Below, piece after piece: positions 40,617 to 49,429 of a stretch of 64,000 bases of DNA (position 1 is the stretch's first letter; each line of letters opens with the position of its first letter). The position numbers and the translations under genes are program-made. This DNA is from Marispirochaeta sp. (GTDB lineage Bacteria; Spirochaetota; Spirochaetia; JC444; Marispirochaetaceae), in NCBI RefSeq assembly GCF_963668165.1, contig NZ_OY764212.1:248001-312000 (forward strand), written 5' to 3'. The notes under the pieces were generated by a model. That model had not been told where the DNA came from. It did not search any database and worked only from the letters and a program-made list of their open reading frames with translations.

Positions 40617-41589
40617 AACCGTCTTTAGTCAGAAGAGCCTGGAGCTTGACGCCGCTGTTGAGGCTGAGCGGATTGCTGAATCAATTCGTACTGTCGTATC
40701 TCTCAAGCTGAAACGGCAGGGTGTCGTGGTCGCCCTCTCCGGCGGTATCGACAGCAGTACAGTGGCCGCCCTGTGCGTAAAAGCTCTGGGGTCGGATAAA
40801 GTGTTTGGCCTGCAGATGCCGGAACAGCACTCCTCCGGAGACACCCTGGACTTAAGCGGCCTTGTTGCTGAGTCCTTTGGTATTGAGTCCATTCATCAGG
40901 ATATAACAGAGGTTCTTACAGCCCTGGGATGTTACTCCCGTCAGGAAGCAGCCTACCGCAGGCTTATTCCTGAATATGGACCCGGATGGCGGGCCAAAAT
41001 CGTTCTGCCGGGGGTACTGGAAAGCGATCGCCTGCGACTGTTTTCGCTGGTAGCTGTTTCGCCGGAGGGCAGGCAGATCAAAAAACGCCTGGACCATACA
41101 ACGTATCTTGAGATTGTGGCTGCGACAAACTTCAAACAGCGGGTACGGAAAATGTTCGAATACTACCACGCGGACAGGCTGAACTACGCGGTTACCGGAA
41201 CCCCCAATCGCCTGGAATATGACCAGGGATTTTTTGTTAAACTCGGAGATGGAGCCGCGGACATAAAACCCATAGCCCACCTGTATAAAAGCCAGGTCTA
41301 TCAGCTTGCCGAGTACCTTGGCGTACCCGAAGAGATCCGAAGCCGTCCGCCCACGACGGATACCTATTCATTGCCCCAGTCCCAGGAGGAGTTCTACTTT
41401 TCCCTCTCCTACGAAAAGATGGACATGTGCCTGTACGGAAAAAACAACGGGATTCAGCGGGAGCACGTTGCCTCCGCCGCAGGGATTAGCCTTGAACAGC
41501 TGGACCGGGTCTACGCGGATATTGAACAGAAGCGTAGAACAACAGCCTATCTGCATATGGCTCCGCAGCTTGTTGAGAAGGTACTGTAA
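40591..41589 (+). CDS. NAD synthase-like ATP-pyrophosphatase (probable amide ligase)
   Basis: A 332-residue member of the NadE-type N-type ATP pyrophosphatases. It has the PP-loop ALSGGIDSSTVAAL near residue 50 and the NadE-like stretch GTPNRLEYDQGFFVKLGDGAAD near 210, followed by HLYKSQVYQLAEYLGVP. It lacks the glutaminase or nitrilase domain. It is longer than the roughly 275-residue ammonia-dependent NadE and is paired with an ACP, so it probably adenylates and amidates a carboxyl group on a carrier or sugar rather than making NAD. Confidence 0.75.
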   Translation: MERPVRTAETVFSQKSLELDAAVEAERIAESIRTVVSLKLKRQGVVVALSGGIDSSTVAALCVKALGSDKVFGLQMPEQHSSGDTLDLSGLVAESFGIESIHQDITEVLTALGCYSRQEAAYRRLIPEYGPGWRAKIVLPGVLESDRLRLFSLVAVSPEGRQIKKRLDHTTYLEIVAATNFKQRVRKMFEYYHADRLNYAVTGTPNRLEYDQGFFVKLGDGAADIKPIAHLYKSQVYQLAEYLGVPEEIRSRPPTTDTYSLPQSQEEFYFSLSYEKMDMCLYGKNNGIQREHVASAAGISLEQLDRVYADIEQKRRTTAYLHMAPQLVEKVL

Positions 41590-41607
41590 AAATAAGGAAA
41601 GGGTGCA

Positions 41608-42315
41608 ATGTACAAAAAAACAGCTCACAAAAAAATATGGCTTCTCATTCTGCTGCTTCTGGGAATAAGCGCTCAGGTCTACTCTCAGAGCAGTTTTACG
41701 CGGAGCGGAATTAATGCCGCTTTGTTCAATGTGCAATCTTCACTGAGCGACGACGGAAGTCTTAAGGATATTGGAGGTCGTCTGGGGTATTCAATTGGCG
41801 GAGTTCTTGATGTTGGCGCGGTTTTCTCTGTCGATATGACTGAAATTGAGTCCCGGTCGGCGACGGAGACCAACATCGGGATTTTCTACGGGATTGTACT
41901 TGTAAAGCAGGAGGACTTCTCCCCGGTCTCCCTGGAATTGTCGGGAAGCTACGGTTATTCCTTTGTCGACAGCGGTTACTACGACGACAATGACCTGCAA
42001 AAGGAAGGGCACGGGTATGATCTTCAGCTTCAGCTCATGAGGGATTTTTCCTTTGCTGAATCTTTTATGCTGCGTTTCGGTGTGTTTGGAAACTATAGAA
42101 GCTATAACTACACCATCCAGTTAACAGGCCTTGAAACCGAGGAAGAACGTGAATATTCGCCGGAGAGGGAAACACTCCTTACATACGGCGGAAATCTGAC
42201 GGTGATGAAGAAGAATTCCCAAGGCCGGACTTTCTATATAAGTGGCGAGCCGGTAATGAACGACAGTATGGATTTTAGTGTGACAATCAGAACCGGAGTG
42301 GTTTTTGAATTATAA
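41608..42315 (+). CDS. Predicted outer-membrane beta-barrel protein
   Basis: A 235-residue protein with a signal peptide (LLILLLLGISAQVYS) and a mature part made of alternating amphipathic strands ending in a hydrophobic-aromatic terminus (TIRTGVVFEL), as in small outer-membrane barrels. AAGGAAAGG precedes the ATG. It lies 18 bases after the NadE-like gene. A second barrel of similar size is at 43026. An envelope or polymer-export role is inferred from position only. Confidence 0.65.
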   Translation: MYKKTAHKKIWLLILLLLGISAQVYSQSSFTRSGINAALFNVQSSLSDDGSLKDIGGRLGYSIGGVLDVGAVFSVDMTEIESRSATETNIGIFYGIVLVKQEDFSPVSLELSGSYGYSFVDSGYYDDNDLQKEGHGYDLQLQLMRDFSFAESFMLRFGVFGNYRSYNYTIQLTGLETEEEREYSPERETLLTYGGNLTVMKKNSQGRTFYISGEPVMNDSMDFSVTIRTGVVFEL

Positions 42316-42486
42316 GCATACTGCGGGATAGAGCTTCCCGTTGTATGTGTCTGACATAAGTACCTGGATAGCCTGTTTCGGCGGCATCGGAAGGTCGAAT
42401 GAGATTCCTCGGAAACGATCTTCAGTATTGGTTGTAAGAATCTGATTCTGAGAAAACGGGGAGAATTTACTTTCAGTTATACGCAT
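42310..42486 (-). CDS. Possible small ORF of 58 codons
   Basis: An ATG at 42486 opens a 58-residue frame that reads like real protein (SFDLPMPPKQAIQVLMSD within it), ending at TAA inside the end of the barrel gene. No ribosome site precedes it, and all neighbours are on the plus strand. It may be a remnant of a longer gene rather than an expressed peptide. The rest of the 210-base gap holds only a weak hairpin (CGGGA/TCCCG, 42324-42340). Confidence 0.25.
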   Translation of the reverse strand: MRITESKFSPFSQNQILTTNTEDRFRGISFDLPMPPKQAIQVLMSDTYNGKLYPAVCL

Positions 42487-42525
42487 CTGAAAAACTGTAA
42501 GAAAAGAGATATCGTTTACAACATA

Positions 42526-42981
42526 ATGAAGATTGCTGTACAGAGTTTGCTTTACCGATTACTGCCGCTGTGTTATCGATATAGCCTGATTGTCCTGACT
42601 TTAGCCTTATGGACAGGTTGTAAGTTGCCGCTTGATTTTCTGGCTGATGATAGTGGACCTGCTCCCATATATATTTCCAGGGATTCGTTTATGCTGGCCT
42701 GGGAAGCGGAAGAGCCTCTTATAGCAGAACTTCCTTCGTCGGTACATCACTTCAATATTTATTACAGAAAGCTGCATGAAAAAAAATGGCGGCCTCTCAA
42801 ATCAACTGGAGTATTCAAGGTCTGCTCCACAATTTCGGTTATGGAAATGGATGGATATGGCTCGTATGAAATAGGTATTGCCGAGGTGCTGAATAATGGT
42901 ACTGTTCGGGAAATTCATAAATCGACCGATTTCACAGCGAAACCGGCGGGGGGCTGGTATTTGATTATTACCGAGCCATAA
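42526..42981 (+). CDS. Fibronectin type III-like lipoprotein, paralogue of the 24.8-kb protein
   Basis: A 151-residue protein with a long N-terminal region, a hydrophobic helix and a probable lipid-attachment Cys (LALWTGC). The mature domain matches the lipoprotein at 24757-25167 in order and spacing: DSFMLAW, FNIYYR, YEIGI and GGWYLII. The base composition here is AT-richer than at the other copy. It lies between two beta-barrel genes. The shared architecture suggests both lipoproteins serve the same envelope system. Confidence 0.65.
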   Translation: MKIAVQSLLYRLLPLCYRYSLIVLTLALWTGCKLPLDFLADDSGPAPIYISRDSFMLAWEAEEPLIAELPSSVHHFNIYYRKLHEKKWRPLKSTGVFKVCSTISVMEMDGYGSYEIGIAEVLNNGTVREIHKSTDFTAKPAGGWYLIITEP

Positions 42982-43025
42982 GTCCGATAACACTATAAAT
43001 TATTTTTAATAAAAGCAGGTAAAAC

Positions 43026-43703
43026 ATGAAGAACTGGTTAGTTTTAGCAGCAATACTCTTTTCTGTTAACAGTATTTTACTCTGTGCTGAGAATAACGAA
43101 GAGGATTCAAATATTGAGGAAGAGTTCGAAATATCTGAGGATGACCTTCTTTTCGGTCGATATACACCAGGGATAATTTTTAATACCAGTAACATACTTC
43201 TGGACCTGAATGAATACCAATCAGGAGTTGGGGTAAAGCTTAAGGCAAATGATTATGCATTGCGTGGTCTCTTTAATATAGGCTATGAAAGCGGCGCTGA
43301 TCTTTTTGAGATGGATCTGGGACTCACATATGAAAAGCCGTTTTTCACAGGTAGAGTTGCTCCGTACTGGGGTGTTGCAGTTAACGGCGGTTATAGTCTT
43401 GATCGGGATGAGTATGATTCAGATAACTGGAATGAATACAGCGATTTTATCGGAGGACTCTCTGCTATTTTTGGGACAGAAGTCTATATTTTCGATTTCT
43501 TGTCCCTTTTTGCAGAGTACAGTATAGGTTTCTCTATAAGCCGGGCTACGGTTACGCAGAAAAGTTCCGGAGTCGAATCAGATGATACCACGATAAACTA
43601 CAACATAGGAACAGGTCTTGGAAATGCAGCCTCAATTGGCATTGTGATCTATCTGGAAAAGCAGCCGATTAACTCAAATGATATACACGAAGAAAATGAT
43701 TGA
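43026..43703 (+). CDS. Predicted outer-membrane beta-barrel protein
   Basis: A 225-residue protein with a signal peptide (LVLAAILFSVNSILLCA), an acidic linker and amphipathic strands such as YTPGIIFNTS, VAPYWGVAVNGGYS and FLSLFAEYSIGFSIS. It lies 44 bases after the lipoprotein gene and overlaps the first glycosyltransferase if the earlier start of that gene is used. It could be a porin-like or export partner; no family is certain. Confidence 0.62.
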   Translation: MKNWLVLAAILFSVNSILLCAENNEEDSNIEEEFEISEDDLLFGRYTPGIIFNTSNILLDLNEYQSGVGVKLKANDYALRGLFNIGYESGADLFEMDLGLTYEKPFFTGRVAPYWGVAVNGGYSLDRDEYDSDNWNEYSDFIGGLSAIFGTEVYIFDFLSLFAEYSIGFSISRATVTQKSSGVESDDTTINYNIGTGLGNAASIGIVIYLEKQPINSNDIHEEND

Positions 43704-44649
43704 TGTTTCTATAATTATAGTAAGTTATAATACAGCAAGGTTAACGTGTGATGCAGTTGCATCTGTTTACCATCGGACCAGGAATATAAGCTTTGAAATT
43801 ATAGTTGTCGATAACAATTCTGATGATGAATCTGTAGCGTTATTACAGCAAAATTTTCCGAGTCTTCGGATTATTTGTCTTGAAACAAATATCGGTTTCG
43901 CTGCGGCGAATAACCTGGCGGCAGAGACGGCTCGGGGAAGATATTTTCTACTTCTGAATCCGGATACTATTGTTTTAAGCTCCTCTATTGACAAGATTGT
44001 TTCATTCGCAGATGAGAATCCGCGTTATGGAATATACGGTGGATCAACATTTTATGGCGACATGAGTCGTAATCCAACTGCAGGCTGGAATATGTCAACG
44101 CCCTGGAGTTTGTTGTGTTCAGCCTCAGGGCTTAGTTCACTATTCCGCGATTCACGTCGTTTTAATCCGGAATCTCTGTCGTGGTGGAATTGGAATAAGC
44201 CAATGGAAGTTGATATTGTTACAGGCTGTTTTCTATTGATTCCCAGTGAGTTATGGCATCGTCTTGGAGGATTCGATACACGGTTTTATATGTATGGAGA
44301 AGATGCTGATCTTTGTCTGCGTTCTGCGGCCATTAATAGGTTTTGTATTATCGTCCCTGACGCTGAAATTATCCATTTCGGGGGAGCTTCGGAAAGCATC
44401 AGGGCAGATAAGTTAATCCGATTGTTAAGAGCGAAAACGCAGTTGTTTCGAAAACACTGGGGTAATGTCGGGTCCACCTATGCTGTAATCATGCTTAAAA
44501 TATGGTCTTTAAGTAGAACTATTGTTTTCCGGATACTCACATTATTCGATAAAAAGCATGAAGGCTCATTTAGGTCATGGCAAAAAGTATGGATAAGCCG
44601 TCGAGAGTGGAGCCGGAAAGCAGAACATGTAGGAGTGCTCTCGGAATGA
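43696..44649 (+). CDS. Family 2 glycosyltransferase (rhamnosyltransferase-like)
   Basis: A 317-residue GT-A fold enzyme. DVSIIIVSYN opens the nucleotide-binding domain, VVDNNSDDES follows near residue 38, LLNPDT is the metal-binding region near 90, and YGEDADLCLR near 205 marks the acceptor side. This layout is typical of WbbL-like rhamnosyltransferases. The frame is open from an ATG at 43678, but 43696 gives the standard N-terminus. Its TGA overlaps the next start as ATGA. Confidence 0.82.
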   Translation: MIDVSIIIVSYNTARLTCDAVASVYHRTRNISFEIIVVDNNSDDESVALLQQNFPSLRIICLETNIGFAAANNLAAETARGRYFLLLNPDTIVLSSSIDKIVSFADENPRYGIYGGSTFYGDMSRNPTAGWNMSTPWSLLCSASGLSSLFRDSRRFNPESLSWWNWNKPMEVDIVTGCFLLIPSELWHRLGGFDTRFYMYGEDADLCLRSAAINRFCIIVPDAEIIHFGGASESIRADKLIRLLRAKTQLFRKHWGNVGSTYAVIMLKIWSLSRTIVFRILTLFDKKHEGSFRSWQKVWISRREWSRKAEHVGVLSE

Positions 44650-45491
44650 TCTCTGTAATTATGCCGGCATATAACGAAGAAGCGTTTATAGAACGTTCTC
44701 TGCGAAGCTTATGCAGCGGAGCTGCTCTTGGTGAACTGGAAATTATTGTTGTGTGTAACGGATGTACAGATTCTACTGCATCGAAAGCGCGAAAAGTATC
44801 GGGTCCAATAAAAGTGCTGGAAACCGGCATTCCCTCCAAGACAAATGCGATGAATATAGGTGATGAAATAGCAACTGGTTTTCCACGTTTTTATGTAGAT
44901 GCAGACCTTATTTTCAGCCTTGATGATTTACGAAAAGTCGCGGCGGTATTGAATAAAAACGGTGTTATGGCCGCAGCTCCAGAGTTCGTGTTTGATGTCA
45001 TACATTCTTCCAGTGCTGTAAAAGCATATTACAGAGTATGGAAACAAATGCCGTATTTTGATACCGGACGTATCGCAGGAGCATATGGATTGTCAAGAGA
45101 AGGGAGAACCCGTTTCGGAAGGTTTCCGACACTCACTTCTGATGATGGATTTGTCAGATTACAATTTACCCCATCCGAAAGAACGACGGTAAAAGGTAGT
45201 AGCGCCCTTGTTTCTACGCCCAGAAAACTAAGTAGTCTGATTAAAATTAAAATTCGTTCGCAAAGCGGAACAACTGAATTACGGAAGAAATTTCCTTCGC
45301 TTTTTCGTAATGAAACAGCAAGTCCGAAAAGCAGTTTACAACGTCTTCTTCACAACAGGTTTTCGACATATGAAAAACTGGTATATGTATGCGTATCTAT
45401 ACTTGCCAGGATGGGTGGGAAATTAAATCTGTTTCTTGGCAGAAAAACATGGGCACGTGACGAATCTTCCCGTGAATTGGTAGCTAAATAA
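44646..45491 (+). CDS. Family 2 glycosyltransferase
   Basis: A 281-residue GT2 enzyme beginning ISVIMPAYNEEAFIERSL, with VVCNGCTDST and FYVDADLIF following. The ATG at 44646 overlaps the previous stop as ATGA; an in-frame ATG at 44577 would add a 23-residue polar extension inside the upstream gene. The C-terminal half carries a hydrophobic patch that may touch the membrane. Its stop overlaps the next start as TAATG. Confidence 0.8.
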   Translation: MISVIMPAYNEEAFIERSLRSLCSGAALGELEIIVVCNGCTDSTASKARKVSGPIKVLETGIPSKTNAMNIGDEIATGFPRFYVDADLIFSLDDLRKVAAVLNKNGVMAAAPEFVFDVIHSSSAVKAYYRVWKQMPYFDTGRIAGAYGLSREGRTRFGRFPTLTSDDGFVRLQFTPSERTTVKGSSALVSTPRKLSSLIKIKIRSQSGTTELRKKFPSLFRNETASPKSSLQRLLHNRFSTYEKLVYVCVSILARMGGKLNLFLGRKTWARDESSRELVAK

Positions 45492-45961
45492 TGGAAAGCC
45501 GGAAAAAGTCAAAGAGAAATAAAGTTTTAGCAGTATCCTCAGGCGGTGGTCATTGGGTGCAATTGTTGAGATTACGAAAAGCCTGGATGGATCTGGATGT
45601 TATTTATGCAACAGTTTGGCCTGAATCAAGAGATGATGTAGATAGTGGTGATTTCTTTATTATTCCTGATGCTAACAGATGGACAAAAATCGCCTTACTT
45701 AAATGTATGTTTTCTGTGTTCAAGCTGGTTATGAAAGAGCGTCCGGGTGTTATAATATCCACCGGAGCCGCTCCTGGATTATTTGCTATTTTTTTTGGCA
45801 AGCTGACAGGAGCTCGAACCTTGTGGCTGGACAGTATTGCTAATGCAGAAAAGATTTCTTTATCAGGAAAGTTGGCAGGATATATTGCAGACGAGTGGCT
45901 TACGCAATGGGAAACTTTGTCGAAACCAAAAGGACCGTATTATCACGGAGCGGTTTTATGA
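45491..45961 (+). CDS. ALG14/PssD-like glycosyltransferase membrane subunit
   Basis: A 156-residue protein of the ALG14/EpsE/PssD type. It has the glycine-rich opening VSSGGGHWVQLLRL, ISTGAAPGLFAIFFGKLTGA and LWLDSIAN. Such proteins anchor the catalytic ALG13/PssE partner, which is encoded immediately downstream. It overlaps the upstream stop by one base and the downstream start by four bases. Confidence 0.83.
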   Translation: MESRKKSKRNKVLAVSSGGGHWVQLLRLRKAWMDLDVIYATVWPESRDDVDSGDFFIIPDANRWTKIALLKCMFSVFKLVMKERPGVIISTGAAPGLFAIFFGKLTGARTLWLDSIANAEKISLSGKLAGYIADEWLTQWETLSKPKGPYYHGAVL

Positions 45962-46440
45962 TATTTGTTACTGTTGGCATGCAGCTCGCGTTTGACAGGC
46001 TTGTTAATTCTGTAATCAAATGGTCCAAACTTCATGGAAAAATGAATATTGTTTTTCAGGTGGGGCCGAATGGATCTTGCATCGAAGGCTATAAATGCGA
46101 GGAATTCCTCGATTCAGACGAGTTCAATAAATTGATAACACAAGCTGAAATGGTAGTATCTCATGCGGGAATGGGTACAATTCTGAAAAGTCTGGAATTG
46201 GCGAAACCTCTGATTATAATGCCACGCAGAGCACAATTGAATGAACATCGTAATGATCATCAACTCCATACTGCGGCTAAGTTTTCAGAGTATCCAGGTA
46301 TTACGACTGTTTACAATGAAGAGAAACTGCATGGTGCCCTCGATGAATCCTTGACTGCTGAGGCAAGGACTTTGATTTCTCCTTATGCTTCTGACCAACT
46401 ATTAAACCATATTCGTCAGTTTATAAAGACAGAAATGTAG
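45958..46440 (+). CDS. ALG13/PssE-like glycosyltransferase catalytic subunit
   Basis: A 160-residue GT28 C-terminal-type domain. It opens IFVTVGMQLAFDRLV, has VSHAGMGTILKSLELAKPLIIMPR near residue 75 and NEHRNDHQ, the usual UDP-sugar binding region. The start at 45958 overlaps the previous stop as ATGA; a longer in-frame start at 45895 lies inside the previous gene. With the ALG14-like subunit it should transfer one sugar to a lipid-linked acceptor. Confidence 0.85.
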   Translation: MIFVTVGMQLAFDRLVNSVIKWSKLHGKMNIVFQVGPNGSCIEGYKCEEFLDSDEFNKLITQAEMVVSHAGMGTILKSLELAKPLIIMPRRAQLNEHRNDHQLHTAAKFSEYPGITTVYNEEKLHGALDESLTAEARTLISPYASDQLLNHIRQFIKTEM

Positions 46441-46559
46441 AGTTATTAGAGCTTATCTCTTTTTGACTGATTTTGCTTCTTTTTTATTGCGTACTCGATT
46501 TTTAAAAAAAGATGGGATATCTTATACTTTTATAAAAGCAGAATCGGGAGGAGGAGCAA

Positions 46560-47993
46560 ATGATATATTCCCATAGAACCAAAACACAGTATATCTATCT
46601 ATTTATAGTATTTTTAATACAAAGTTCTATTCTATTGTCCGCACAGTCGAAGCTTTCCGGCATACAAATCATAAATAGCGGAACGGCCACTGAAATCTCA
46701 CAATACGGAATTACGTGGACATTCAGTAAACCCGTGGAATATGGTACCTATATAAATGGTGATTACTGGGTAGTAGGTCCTGTTGAGATTGTCAATATCT
46801 ATCCGCCATCAAAGAATGTAGCCGGGCGTGTGATAAATGGCTCGATGGTGAATCCGGATCCGACTAGAGGCGGTGTTCATGGATTCGACAGTCAGCCGAG
46901 GGATACTAGGTATAGTCCAGATTTAAATGTTGCCAGACCTGGAGGTCAGGACTTATCATCAGTAAATTCATTGTTGCTCCAACCTGGATCCTCGCTTGTC
47001 ACGTCCATTAGTCATCCGGAGCCTGAAAATCGACCACAGTTGACGGACGCTGCTATTCTTACTGTTATTGCAGCCCCTCCGTCATCCGGAAGCTTCCGCC
47101 CCCCTTATTGTGGCTCTGATAAGACCTCGTATTATAATTATTTTCAAGTTGACACTGCATCACTTAGAAGTTTGGCACCAGTTGCTAATACTCCTTCATT
47201 GAGTAGTGTTACGGCTGCTTTCAAACGTCCATGGCTTGATTTCATCCCCGACTGGACTCAGCGAGACATTCATGCATCCAATAATATGCCTTCATATGGA
47301 AGAGATCTTTCGTCTCAAGTAAGTATCGGGGCCCTCATGCTTCATTTGAATTATTCACAAAATGAGAAAAAGGAACTTCTTGTTGGATTTCTGCAACTGG
47401 GAATTGATTTGTGGGGTATTGTCCAAAATGGAGGGACCAACCATTGGGTACCAAACGGAGGACACGCCAGCGGTAGAAAATGGCCTATCCTTTTTGCAGG
47501 AATTATGTTCGACGACGTGAATATGATGAATCTTGGTCCAGGAGATGGTAGTGGAGTCGCTGTTTTTGGAGAGGATGCTCAAACGTTTTATGTCAGTCAG
47601 GAAACTATTGATATCACTAATGGTCCTGATTGGGTTAAAGATGATAAGCATGATGATCATCAACCTTACGATAACTCTCATTTAGGCATGCCTGAATGGG
47701 GAATACGGCATGCCACTGAACCTCAAAGAGATGATGCTTCCTGGAATCGTGCCTATAGAACCTGCTGTACCGCAACAGCATGGGCAGGTTTTGTTCTGTC
47801 TGCCAGAATTATGGATGTAGTTGATTTGTGGGATCATGATGCATTGTTTGACTATCAGGACCGTTATATGGAACTAATGAATGGGAATCCTGATCCTTTC
47901 GGGTATCCTGCAGTAAATGGCCAACCGACAACACATCAAGACTATAGAGGATGGACTGATTTTGAAGAAAATATGTGGGATGCATATAGGTAA
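46560..47993 (+). CDS. Secreted protein of unknown function in polysaccharide locus
   Basis: A 477-residue protein with a signal peptide (LFIVFLIQSSILLSA) and a very strong GGGAGGAGGAG ribosome site. I do not recognise the family by name. The mature protein is rich in Trp, Asp and His; WVPNGGHASGRKWPILFAGIMFDD and the DDKHDDHQ-containing segment look like enzyme-site stretches. A helical-toroid polysaccharide lyase or hydrolase fold is possible. The pair Cys-Cys in YRTCCTATAW is notable. A local promoter may exist, since 119 bases precede it. Confidence 0.55.
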   Translation: MIYSHRTKTQYIYLFIVFLIQSSILLSAQSKLSGIQIINSGTATEISQYGITWTFSKPVEYGTYINGDYWVVGPVEIVNIYPPSKNVAGRVINGSMVNPDPTRGGVHGFDSQPRDTRYSPDLNVARPGGQDLSSVNSLLLQPGSSLVTSISHPEPENRPQLTDAAILTVIAAPPSSGSFRPPYCGSDKTSYYNYFQVDTASLRSLAPVANTPSLSSVTAAFKRPWLDFIPDWTQRDIHASNNMPSYGRDLSSQVSIGALMLHLNYSQNEKKELLVGFLQLGIDLWGIVQNGGTNHWVPNGGHASGRKWPILFAGIMFDDVNMMNLGPGDGSGVAVFGEDAQTFYVSQETIDITNGPDWVKDDKHDDHQPYDNSHLGMPEWGIRHATEPQRDDASWNRAYRTCCTATAWAGFVLSARIMDVVDLWDHDALFDYQDRYMELMNGNPDPFGYPAVNGQPTTHQDYRGWTDFEENMWDAYR

Positions 47994-48030
47994 TACGGAA
48001 AAATTTAACTAAGGAACAGGCTTTATATTT

Positions 48031-49365
48031 GTGACTAAATCCGTGAAAAATAATGAACAAAAAGTAAAAGTAAAAAATGGAATAGTTGTATTCGGAGCTT
48101 CTTTTGCAACAAGAAACCGAGGGGTATCAGCCTTAGCGGCTGCATCTGTTGAACTAATTGAAAAATATTTTCCTGATAATCCTATATATCTTGTCTTTCC
48201 AGGATTATCTTATAAGAGTAGTGCAAACAGTATATTTTCTTCTCAAGTTAAAAGAATTAAATATATTTGCTTTAGATTCAATCCATTTTCGCGACCAAGT
48301 AATAGTGTTGTATATATAACCTTGGGTGCAATTCTATATCGTATTATTAGATTTAAACAACTACGTAAGTTAATAAAGGAATATTTTCCCTTAATTAATA
48401 CGGTCACTACTTCAAGGTTTGTAGCTGATATTTGGGGTGGTGATAGTTTTAGTGATATTTACGATTTAAAGAGGATGTGTAAGCGTTCGTTCGGAAGCCT
48501 ATTAACACTTATTCTTGATAAAAAGCTTATACTTTTTCCACAAAGCTATGGTCCTTATAAAACAAAAGGTGCACAGACGTTAGCTCGTATTATTATTAGA
48601 TATGCTGATTGGACCCTTGCTAGAACCCTGGAAAATAATTGGCTATATGATATAAATCTTCAAGGCATAGTTAAGCCAGTATTTTGTCCTGATATCGCAT
48701 TTACGTTAAAGAGTATACCTCCGAATGAAAACATAGATAGATTTTTTTCTTTTAACAATTCTACGACAAAACCTCTTGTGGGATTGAATATTAGTGGACT
48801 TTTATATTCGGGCGGCTATACAGGGCGTAATATGTTTGGTCTTGAATTTGAGTATGGAAAATTCATCAAGAACTTGTGCATGTTATTAATAAATGAAGAA
48901 AACTGTAATATTCTTTTCATTCCACATACATATGGAGAAAGAAACAACACCAGTTCAGAGGACGATCTGTCTGCGTCAATTATTGTGAAGAATAGTCTGG
49001 ATGATAATTGTAAGGACAATATAAGTATAATGGATATGTATTTAAATCAGCATGAACTAAAATATATAATAGGTCAAACTGATTTTTTTATTGGATCAAG
49101 ACTACATGCATGTATAGCTGCATTATCACAAGAGATTCCAGTTCTTGGTATAGCATATAGTCATAAGTTTATTGATGTTTTTGGGTCAGTAGATTTATCA
49201 GATCTTGTAGTTGATGGACGGACACTTTCAGAATATGAAGCATGTAATAAGGTCCGGAAATATTTAAATACGCGGGTTGAGATCCAGCATCGGATAAGAA
49301 AGAATATATCTATGGCTGTAAAAACCATTGAATCAACATTTTCTGCTCTATCTAAATCAGTCTGA
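48031..49365 (+). CDS. Polysaccharide pyruvyl transferase family protein
   Basis: A 444-residue member of the CsaB/WcaK pyruvyl transferase family, which adds ketal-pyruvate to polysaccharide sugars. Supporting segments are ASFATRNRGVSALA at the N-terminus, DIWGGDSFSDIY near residue 135, LFPQSYGPYKT near 168 and IGSRLHACIAALSQEIPVLGIAYSHK near 355. The start is GTG; AAGGA lies somewhat far upstream. The gene is markedly AT-rich. Confidence 0.82.
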   Translation: MTKSVKNNEQKVKVKNGIVVFGASFATRNRGVSALAAASVELIEKYFPDNPIYLVFPGLSYKSSANSIFSSQVKRIKYICFRFNPFSRPSNSVVYITLGAILYRIIRFKQLRKLIKEYFPLINTVTTSRFVADIWGGDSFSDIYDLKRMCKRSFGSLLTLILDKKLILFPQSYGPYKTKGAQTLARIIIRYADWTLARTLENNWLYDINLQGIVKPVFCPDIAFTLKSIPPNENIDRFFSFNNSTTKPLVGLNISGLLYSGGYTGRNMFGLEFEYGKFIKNLCMLLINEENCNILFIPHTYGERNNTSSEDDLSASIIVKNSLDDNCKDNISIMDMYLNQHELKYIIGQTDFFIGSRLHACIAALSQEIPVLGIAYSHKFIDVFGSVDLSDLVVDGRTLSEYEACNKVRKYLNTRVEIQHRIRKNISMAVKTIESTFSALSKSV

Positions 49366-49429
49366 ATAGAATACTGACAACGCACATACTTTCTTACAAA
49401 TATTTTTTTACAAATACTGGAATAATTTA

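Noticed and set aside
42324..42340. CGGGA/TCCCG hairpin after the first beta-barrel gene
   Set aside because: A five-base stem without a following T run is too weak for a terminator.
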